Assembly: GCF_012489685.1 (NCBI RefSeq)
Contig: NC_080044.1
Coordinates: 63,164,732 to 63,228,731, forward strand
Length of the DNA: 64,000 nt
Source of the DNA: Lotus japonicus
Taxonomy: Eukaryota; Streptophyta; Magnoliopsida; Fabales; Fabaceae
Reading direction: 5' to 3'
Made by a program: the position numbers and the translations under genes. Position 1 is the first letter of the stretch, and every line of letters starts with the position of its first letter. The notes beneath the pieces are model-generated. The model ran no database searches and was not told the origin of the DNA. It saw nothing but the letters and a program-made list of their open reading frames with translations. Shown piece after piece: positions 55,746 to 64,000 of this stretch.

Positions 55746-58541
55746 TTTATAACTCCTGCCATGTTTATTAATTGAATCCTTCCATTTTCGATCGTAATTC
55801 CATTTTTTTAAGTTTTAGATAAATAATTAATTTCCAATGGTTTTTAACTTCCAACTTTTTTCTCAAAAGTTAGATAAATAAATAATTTCTAATAATTTTG
55901 AAGATTGTCATTGATGACCAACAAGTGAATAGTCATGGCATACTGTGTAGTATAGATAATTGTTTGTTATATAAATCCATTAAGAAAAAAGGTGTTAATG
56001 GATCATCTAAAAAGTGATTAGATACCATTTTGATGAGTGTTTTTCCTGCTATACATCTAAACTATTACAGTAAACTCTTCAATTCATCATTTTCACATTC
56101 ATGCATGTGTACAATTATTTGATTTTTTTATAAGTCATAACAGTTCATCCTTATCTATATCGTTTAGCAATGGACATTATAAAATGATTATATGGGTGAG
56201 TTTTGGTGAAAGTATGAGTATAAAAAAACATCAATTTGCTTAAGTTGATGAAATGAAATGAATTGAGAGGATGAAACAAAATGACATAGAGGTGAGGTAA
56301 GGTGAGTGTGAAAGGAGGAGGTTGTTTCCTAATTTGTGCAATCCGGTTTAGAAACATAAATTGATTGATTGAGTGATCGATCTCATATCTCAGGCAGCCA
56401 GCCAGCTCAAGCCGTTGAGTTTCTGTTATAAATTTGTAGGACCCAATTGGGGGCACATGGCCCCAACATGTTTTGGTTGTATTAGGACAAGATTAGGGAA
56501 GGTTACCTTTGCGTGGGTGCCCCACTGTTGGGTCAACCAGAGCATATTTCCCCACCTAATGCACACAAGGATACCCTAACCTAGACACCCTTGTTCCCAT
56601 GTGCTCTAATTTAAGAGCAACATTCCAAAACGACAACCTCCTTTGTGCTCTCCTCATTTTTCACAACAACGCCTCTCTCTGTCTTCCACATTCGTTAATT
56701 CCTTTGCCTTTTCACCCAAATTTAATCATAAAACAATTCTTCTTAATAATTTCATAGTTATCTTCTTTTTCTAATTGTGTCAACGGGTTGTTAATTTTTT
56801 CATGATCCATTTCATGAATCATCATCACGTGCATACATTCCCGTGATGATTTGCTGTGGATTCTCATTCTCGTGTATATATAATTTGAAATTAGTCTTTG
56901 TGGATGTGTCATTTCGATTAGACATATGTGTGTAATTATATAGAAGGATCATTTGACTTTTATTTAACTAAGCAAAGACAAATCATAGTGCAATATGGCA
57001 ATTTTAAACTTAAACATACAATTATTACCTTAAAGAAATGGCGAATTCGTGGGTGGTTCAGCATTTTGACCTGAAATTGCAGAGCTCTTGTTCCCAGCTT
57101 TAGCAAGCACTCAAAACAACAATTGACGCCATTCCAAGGAATCATGATCTTCATCGAACCTCAATCTTCACCGAACCTCGAACACTAAGCACACAAAGTC
57201 ATTGCTTGAATTGAAAACAAGGAGAGTATGCTAGTTAGTGCCGAATGGATAGCTCTCTCACCTATGCAGCTCCCCTGCAAGTCGTCCAATGTCTAGCCTC
57301 CACGATAGGGTCTGTATAATCACGTGTCCCCCAAGCTTGTTTATACCCAGCTACAAGAATTGTATTGAGAAGACTCGCATTGACTAGTGGTATAGTTTAT
57401 TTAATTTACTATAAAAAGTAGACTAACTCTTGCTCTAAACTAGCTTTTTTTGAGGGTGGAGTTTGACTTAACCCAATATGTTGTCTTATGAATGTTTCAT
57501 TGTTGTTTTGTAAAATAGTAGTTTTTGGTTTCTAAAAAACAGAAAATGGTGGGAAAAAAAAACTCATTTCATACAGGTTTTGAATCCTCTCTTAAATCAT
57601 CTCAAGTGTAAAAAAACTTGTGTGTCAAATTTCATAATCTCAGTATCTCACCATTAATTTTTAATTTAATTTTATTTCCTTATTTATTATCTACACAAAA
57701 GTTAATGACGAGATGATGAAACTTGACACTCCCAAATTTTTTTATTTTTACATTTGAGAAGATCCAAAACCTTTCTTACGGGTACGTATAGTTTTATAAA
57801 AAAACATTTCTTATTTTCAGTTTTCAAAAGTAAAGTCACAGAACATTCTAGAGAATTTTCTTTTTGTGTATTTGTTTTCACGTTATAGGTTTTTCAACTT
57901 TGAAAAACTCCCTTTTTTTCAAATATAGGTTTTTTTTTAAATTGTATTCGAAAATAAATTTTAAATTCTAAAAACTGAGAAGGAAATCAAACAAGCCTAT
58001 AAAATCTGGGTTAATCCTAACTCTAACCTAAAAATTAGGTATGGTGTAATTTTTTTTATTTTTTTATAATGTCTTATTTGATTATATCTCTCATGAATGT
58101 GAGATTTCAAGACACTCATTCACATTTGGGAGTTGACATTATGTTTGCGCAAATTTTTGGTAAAGAAATGAATCCACGAGAAACCTAGGATTAGATTCGA
58201 ATTCTTTTGAGGTTCTTTAGGAAAATCTTAGGAGTTCACTCTCTTTCCTATTCATGAACTTTACAAGAGTGAGAAACGATGATATTTAATTCTAAGAATC
58301 GGTTGCTTTAAAAAATAACAAATCTTAAAAATGAACAACAACAACAACAACCTCCACGTTAGCGTTCTCCAGTGGTTTGCAACGTGGTGAGGCTAAGACG
58401 GTTAAAGACTTAGTTAACTTTTATTTCGGGAAAAATGAGGCTGAAGTTTAGCTATTGCTTCCGATCCTTCCTTCTACTCAATCACAAATTTCGAAATTTG
58501 GTGATCAAAATATTACAATTCAATCAAACTCTCATCGGAAG
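55746..58541. other. Intergenic region without supported genes
   Basis: No gene with recognisable content. A GC-richer promoter-like stretch occurs at about 56420-56700, but no coding sequence follows it. Confidence 0.4.
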
Positions 58542-59414
58542 ATTCACTACAGCATTTATGACTTTCGGCAACACTGTGCATACCAACAACATGAAAAATG
58601 TCCTTGAAAGGGGGAACTGGCTACGGTTTTCAAATTGTAGATTCCTATCATACCAACGGTTCCGTAACTATATCTGAAGTATAGAGTATGCTACACTTTA
58701 TCTAAGTGTAGTCATTTGACTTGTAAACACTTTCGTAAATGTTCCTAAAACATACAAAAGAGAACGGTTGTGTAATTGTTGACGGTAATCTTTTCTACAG
58801 TTTGAGAATTGTTCTTATAACCATAAACAGACAACGGATTTTATTATAATTAAATCTCATGTCAACAATTGTAAAATTGTGCTAAAAACTTTGTAGATAC
58901 AACGCTTATGAAAATGTAAATTATGAATGTATTTTGAAGCAACTATAATAAAAGAGTAATAATACATCAGATTTCACTCTCTCTCATCTCATTTCTGCTC
59001 AGACTTAAAGTTCTCTAAAATTATTTTAATTTTGATTTTGAAATACAAAACAATAACATATAACATATATCTTCTAACTTATTCATCCATATTTCAAAAA
59101 AAAAACTTATTCATCCCTCTATCTCTATACGCTTCAACCTGAACCTGGAAACGAGAAAAAAGAAAAGAAAAGAATGAAACCTAAAATCAGAAATAGCCTT
59201 GAGGGCCCTTCCTCTCTCGGTATCGCGCAGCGGCGACGAAATGCCTTGTTAACCAGATCTTGGCTGAAGCCGTTTGATGCTTTGGTGTGATGAGCAGAGC
59301 AACGAAAAAAGTGAGATAGATGAGAAAGGGAAAAAGCTCGTAAGCGGCCTCCAAGATTAGTATCGAGCGATTTAATCAATCCCTAGGAATGTTTTCTTCA
59401 GTTTCACTCCCAAT

Positions 59415-59556
59415 TGGCTATCGCCAATCGCCATAATCGCTTCCTTTCGAAAACCCTATGCATTCCGCTCTGTAACCCTCAGGCTCACTTGTCTCTCCGG
59501 CTCCGCACGATTGCCATGCTCAAAGCCACTTCTGAAACCAAATTCGTCAATAACCT
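59415..59556 (+). pseudogene. Captured first-exon-like fragment inside the CACTA element
   Basis: The segment is GC-rich and open: ...FLSKTLCIPLCNPQAHLSL, then RTIAMLKATSETKFVNN. It ends at a good splice donor, CT/gtgagt (59557). The Ser/Arg/Leu-rich start resembles an organelle transit peptide. I do not recognise the source gene. Confidence 0.5.
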
Positions 59557-61003
59557 GTGAGTTTTATCACGTTATCTAATTCATTTCATGCTTTTAATGT
59601 CTTTATATGTTGATTTGTTTTTTTTTCCTGGAAATTTTTAGATCTAAATCGTATCTTAATGTGTTCTTACTTCTTTGTGATGTGAGCTTCATGAATTATA
59701 TCTGAGATATGAAGAACTATTTGCCTTGAACAAATTTTCAGTAAGCATATTTAGTGCCCTTGAACAAATATTCTCTATGCCAATATATACTTTATAATTT
59801 GTTGGTCCGTGGTGCATTTACTATGAACAATCAAACTCCTTCTAAACGTGTACCTGATGGCTCCAAAAGGGTTTAGGTTCCTTATTTTACTCACTTGATA
59901 TTATCATCCTAATAATGTTATGGATCTACATGGTTATAAGAGGAGGAAAAAATGAATGTATTAAGGGCAATGAAGAAATATAAGCTGTGAAGGGAGCAAG
60001 AGCAGGAATCAGTAAGAGAAGAGGGTAGAATACAACAGAATGGATAGTTGACATATAATTAAAGGGGCAGGCAATTCAGGAATAAAAAAAGAGAAAATTA
60101 TAAATCAGGTGAAAGTAGAGAAGAGGGGTATATTTATTTACAAATCAGGTTCCTTATTTACTCAGGGGTGAGGTTAAGCTAAAAAGAAATTATCATCTTA
60201 GAGCATATTTTAATGTACCTCTTTTTTGGGGACTAGGGTGGTATAGTTGAAACATTATTTAATGGGAAGTGTATTAGATTTACTACTAAGAACAACGTTT
60301 TGAGCTTTTATTGTTACCATTTAGAGGGAGGATTTGGAACCTCATAATCATGTATATTTAGTTTCTATACACTACTAATGTTCATATTTCAATTTTAATA
60401 ATAATGGCCAGCTATTAGAAGTAACAGCTAGAGCAGTTCACCCAATGCTTCTGTTTGGAGGATCAAGATTGCATTGGCAGATGGTCTTTCAAACCTTTTA
60501 AAGGTAAGCAAACTTCTGTTATTGAAATTTTAATTTAACTTGACTATGTTTAATGTAATATGTTAAACTTTGGAAAAATGATTCTAGTTTATGAGACAAA
60601 ACTACTCTGTTTTTTTGGTTCAGATATATCCCAAGATACACCTTTAACTGGCTGGAAAACCTCATGTGGTTGGTCATAAGTTTGTATGCTTTTTTGCTGC
60701 CTCTGTTCAAGTACTAAGTGTTACCTGTGGAGACATCAATCCTCTTGTGCTTCTTTTGAGTATATAGTGTCCTTCAAGTAATGAGTGTAACAATTATATT
60801 GACAATGATTCAAGAAATTTAGCTTTAAGACGAGCATGGTTCACTTATTACGTCAGTAACTGGGAAGACTTTTCTTACATGATTAGGTTGAGAAGTTAAA
60901 TGATCGGGCATATACACTTTGCACCTGATTTCATTTTGTCATGTGTTTATTGTATTTCTTGAATTTCATATGCTTATTCATTTTTTTAATGGAAACAATG
61001 CAG

Positions 61004-61140
61004 TGAATGCACATCCAAAATTTGTTTTGAAGTGTAGAAAGTCAGATTTTGATGGCTATCTTGATGACGATGTGATTCTAAATTCTGGAACTCCTAAAAG
61101 TTCTTCTCATCCAATCAACATTGAATTATATGAGACTAAT
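61004..61140 (+). pseudogene. Captured internal exon inside the CACTA element
   Basis: The segment is bounded by acceptor aatgcag/TG and donor AAT/gtaagt and is open in the frame NAHPKFVLKCRKSDFDGYLD, then DDVILNSGTPKSSSHPINIE. Splice sites at both ends indicate a real exon copied from a host gene that I cannot name. It may belong with the fragment at 59415-59556. Confidence 0.6.
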
Positions 61141-61618
61141 GTAAGTCCATTTGCATATATGTATGAAAGTATGTTGTGTAGTACAATCTTTGTTGAAACA
61201 TAGACTCTTTAGGGCGAGACTTATACACGAGACAAGCTTCATTTGATAGCATTGTATTCCACATCATTATAGAATATAGATATCATGAATATGTCATAAA
61301 CTGGTGGACATGCTCTTATAGAAAATGATTGCATTGAGCACTGATGCGTGGGTGAACTGCTCATCTTCCAATTTTAACCTACATCTCTTTTAATGGTTTA
61401 TTATTTTTAGTTTTTCATTTTTACATGACTTGATTCTTCATAGTGAGTGTATTGTTCTTTATTATTATTATTATGAGTTAGAATGCTTGTAAAGTTGTAA
61501 TGGTGTGTTTCAGTTGTTGGACTGTAAAGGAAAAAGTTTATTGGATTAATCGTAGAATTGTAGTCTTCTGAAGCTGTTTGTGGTAAGCATAGGTTTTTGT
61601 AGGTAATATAATATTTCT

Positions 61619-61930
61619 AGCAACGGTTCCATAATCGTTCTTTTACTGTAAGGCGACGCTTACAAAATCGTAGCAAGACTGTATTGTTAAACCGTTGCTT
61701 AACAAACATAAGACTACATTTATAATGTGTGGCTGGAAGTGAAACCGTTGCCGTTAGGATCATATAAAAACGTTGCTGAAGTTCATATTAAGACAACGGT
61801 TTTTCTGGTATGTGGCCGAAAGTTGGAAAACCGTTGCTAGAAGGAAAAGGCCACGGCTTTTAATACGACATATGCAAAACCGTTCCTGAAACTTTCAGCA
61901 ACGGTTATTTGGCTTTAGGGAACACTTTCC
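61619..61930. repeat. CACTA subterminal repeats
   Basis: At least nine copies of gcaacggtt/aaccgttgc-like 9-mers in both orientations within about 310 bp of the right end. Confidence 0.8.
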
Positions 61931-61965
61931 TGGCATTGCCGTAGACCAAAAATGCTGTAGTGATT

Positions 61966-62863
61966 GTTTCAAAAAGATGACACAAGTTGTTCACTATGGA
62001 TCTGGATCCTCTCCAGCCATTATCCCTCTCCAGCCTCTCCATCTGAAATTTCAGCCGTAGGATACATCTTATTGCATTGTAAAAATAGTAACGCTTATGA
62101 CTTCATGACCATGCCTTATCATCATAATAGTGTGAAATGCTATCATAGTATCTTGTTATTTGTTGTCTTTGTTCGAGTGTTTGGAAAATAAAAAATAAAA
62201 AACTAAAATGTGCTAAACTATATATGTTGCAAAAATACTTTTTTTAGTTTAAATATTAATATTTAAATTAAATATTTGAATAAAATTAATATCATGTATC
62301 TTTTACTTAAATAATTTCTATATTCATTTTAGTTTTTATTTTTTAATTTTAAGAATAGAAAATAAAAAAAATAAAAAAAGTTGGACTTAATGTATATTTA
62401 TAATTTAAAAAAGACCAAAAAAAAAATTTTGTAATTTAAACCGAAAAGTTTAATTATAATACTATAAAGTATTTAAAGTTTATGATATAAAATATATATT
62501 ATTATCGTTCACAAATATCCATAGAATATACTAAATGTTGGTCTGGAAATTAAACAATTTCGACAAACTATTCTAATTTTTTTAATAATTAATTTGTGTA
62601 TCATATAATAGTACTTACTGGTTTAAATTCAATATTTCAATAAAATTATTTTTGCAAAATATATAGTATATGAGTTTCATTTTTATAGTATATCCTATTG
62701 TAATTTTTTTCTTCCAGACATTGAACAAAATCAATGATAAAAAAGATATATACGATGTGGCATGGGTGGTATTTTGAAATGCCATAAACTGTCATGGCAT
62801 TATTGTTTTTAAGATGCAACAAATGGATGAATCGTGTGGCTGAAATTTCCGCTTGAGGGGATG
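61966..62863. other. AT-rich intergenic region
   Basis: No gene or bounded element was recognised. Confidence 0.4.
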
Positions 62864-62875
62864 GAGAGCAAGGTA

Positions 62876-63496
62876 GTCAAATCGAGATACGTATCGTGTA
62901 TCGCTAGACCCTAATTCCGTGTCGTGTATCGTATCGTAACGTGTATCGTAAGATACGGACACAAAAAAAATTAAGTCATAAATTAAATAATATACTAATA
63001 TATCATCTAAATATAGTTCAAAATAATCAAAGATCCAAGTCATAAGTAGAAAAATAGTCTCACAAAGTTCAAGTTCAACCTAATTCCAAGCCATAAGCCA
63101 AACTAAAGTACTAAACATCAAAGAGATGAAATTAAATGTCCACTCCCTAATTCCAAGCCATTAAAGGGCTGCTGAAGTTGAACGTGAAACATGAAAGGGC
63201 TGCTGAAGTGAAGTTGAACGTGAAATGGTGAAAGAATCAAAGAAAACATCACTTTTTAGAGCAATTTACTAATTTTTAATGAAATTAAATGCCCACTCCC
63301 TAATTTTTCTAGGGGAGTAAGATGAAACGGCATTTGAAAAACTGTTTTTGTATCGTATCGGGATACGTATCGTGCGATACTCATGCGATATGCGCGATAC
63401 AGGTCACGATACGAACACAAAAAAATACATACATGGGATACGTATCGTTTGGTTGATTTTCGTATCGTATCGGGATACGTATCGTGCGATATCAGC
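62876..63496. repeat. Region of dense gtatcg/cgatac palindromic repeats
   Basis: gatacgtatc and gtatcgtatcg-type motifs cluster at 62885-62960 and 63350-63495, facing each other across an AT-rich middle. This suggests an element with repeat-rich arms of about 80-140 bp. No target duplication could be fixed. Confidence 0.5.
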
Positions 63497-64000
63497 CCGA
63501 GAGGATCCGTATCCGGAAGAAAGGGGATCCCTCCACTTTAAACATTATTATTTATTTCAAATTCTTCATCATCTTAAAAACTATGATATTTTTTTAAAAA
63601 TTCTATTTTTATGTTCAATATAAATAATGAATAGTATTGGTTGTTGTGTAAAGTGCCCTGTTTTTTATGTGCTCACTTCAGATGAATGTTCTCAAGGATC
63701 TCTCTTTTATTGAATGCAGTTCTGTTTTGTCGAGAAAAACTTGTAGACAGACTCGATTCTGCATCTGCAAAATCCCATAGCAAATAGGAACCCCAAATAA
63801 TTCAATAAAATGTGAATAAGCAGTTCTGTTATCCTCTGCCAGTGGCAAAAAAGTCTTCTGATCATACTCTATTCCGAGGAATGAATGAAGGTAGGTAGTA
63901 TTGACATAATCAAATCAGCTAAACTTTTTTTATATAATATTTGGATGGATTCAACCTTCATGGCTAATTGGCTATCAATGTCACTGCACATATTTATAAG
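63497..64000. other. Intergenic sequence to the window end
   Basis: No gene or bounded element was recognised. Confidence 0.4.

Larger units (their letters stand above)
58545..61962. mobile_element. Non-autonomous CACTA element with captured exons
   Basis: The left end cactacagcatttatgact and the reverse complement of the right end cactacagcatttttggtc share 15 bp. The perfect 3-bp duplication ATT lies at 58542-58544 and 61963-61965. Subterminal arms are dense in caacggtt/aaccgttg repeats (about 58610-58860 and 61619-61930), as expected for CACTA transposase binding. No transposase is present. The interior holds at least two exon-like segments. Confidence 0.87.

Noticed and set aside
59134..59379. 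81-codon minus-strand ORF inside the CACTA element
   Set aside because: It could be part of a captured gene, but no splice-consistent continuation was found and no motif is visible.

Overview
The window is nuclear DNA from a flowering plant. It is AT-rich, its genes are spliced with GT-AG introns, and it carries plant transposon families (Mutator-like, hAT, CACTA, Tourist, Stowaway, Helitron, L1-type LINEs, tRNA-derived SINEs). Repeat style and the protein sequences suggest a legume, possibly Lotus or a relative. The species is an inference.

Gene content is low. Three ordinary host genes are supported: a small conserved protein of unknown function (28760-29131, +), an 80-residue two-helix membrane protein in four exons (34857 down to 32342, -), and a complete eight-exon Ran GTPase gene (37201-38607, +). 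Almost everything else that can be recognised is transposon-derived.

The main object is a 14.8-kb Mutator-like element (MULE) at 2394-17221, bounded by roughly 60-bp inverted termini and a perfect 9-bp target duplication (tatagttag). It carries six spliced or single-exon genes: a MURA transposase with FAR1-type DNA-binding domain (+), a 12-exon Ulp1/C48 peptidase-like gene (-), a short protein joining an RNase H1 hybrid-binding domain to a C-terminal membrane anchor (-), and three B3-domain DNA-binding proteins (+, +, -). Between the anchor protein and the B3 genes lies a structured tandem array of 81-bp and 34-bp units containing telo-box-like motifs. Reading frames are intact through all introns except for three in-frame stops, each explicable as C-to-T. 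The ULP-like gene has Ser at the nucleophile Cys position. DNA-binding accessory proteins plus an internal tandem array recall the VANC anti-silencing system of Arabidopsis VANDAL MULEs, but with a different protein family. That parallel is a hypothesis.

Around it lie six smaller long-TIR elements with 9-bp duplications (17-2147, 18279-19731, 22943-23175, 24401-25868, 47232-48462, 48743-49301), three hAT-type elements with 8-bp duplications, a 3.4-kb CACTA element holding captured exons (58545-61962), Tourist/Stowaway MITEs, SINEs and LINE fragments, several of them nested. All boundaries were read by eye from inverted termini and target duplications. No database search was possible.
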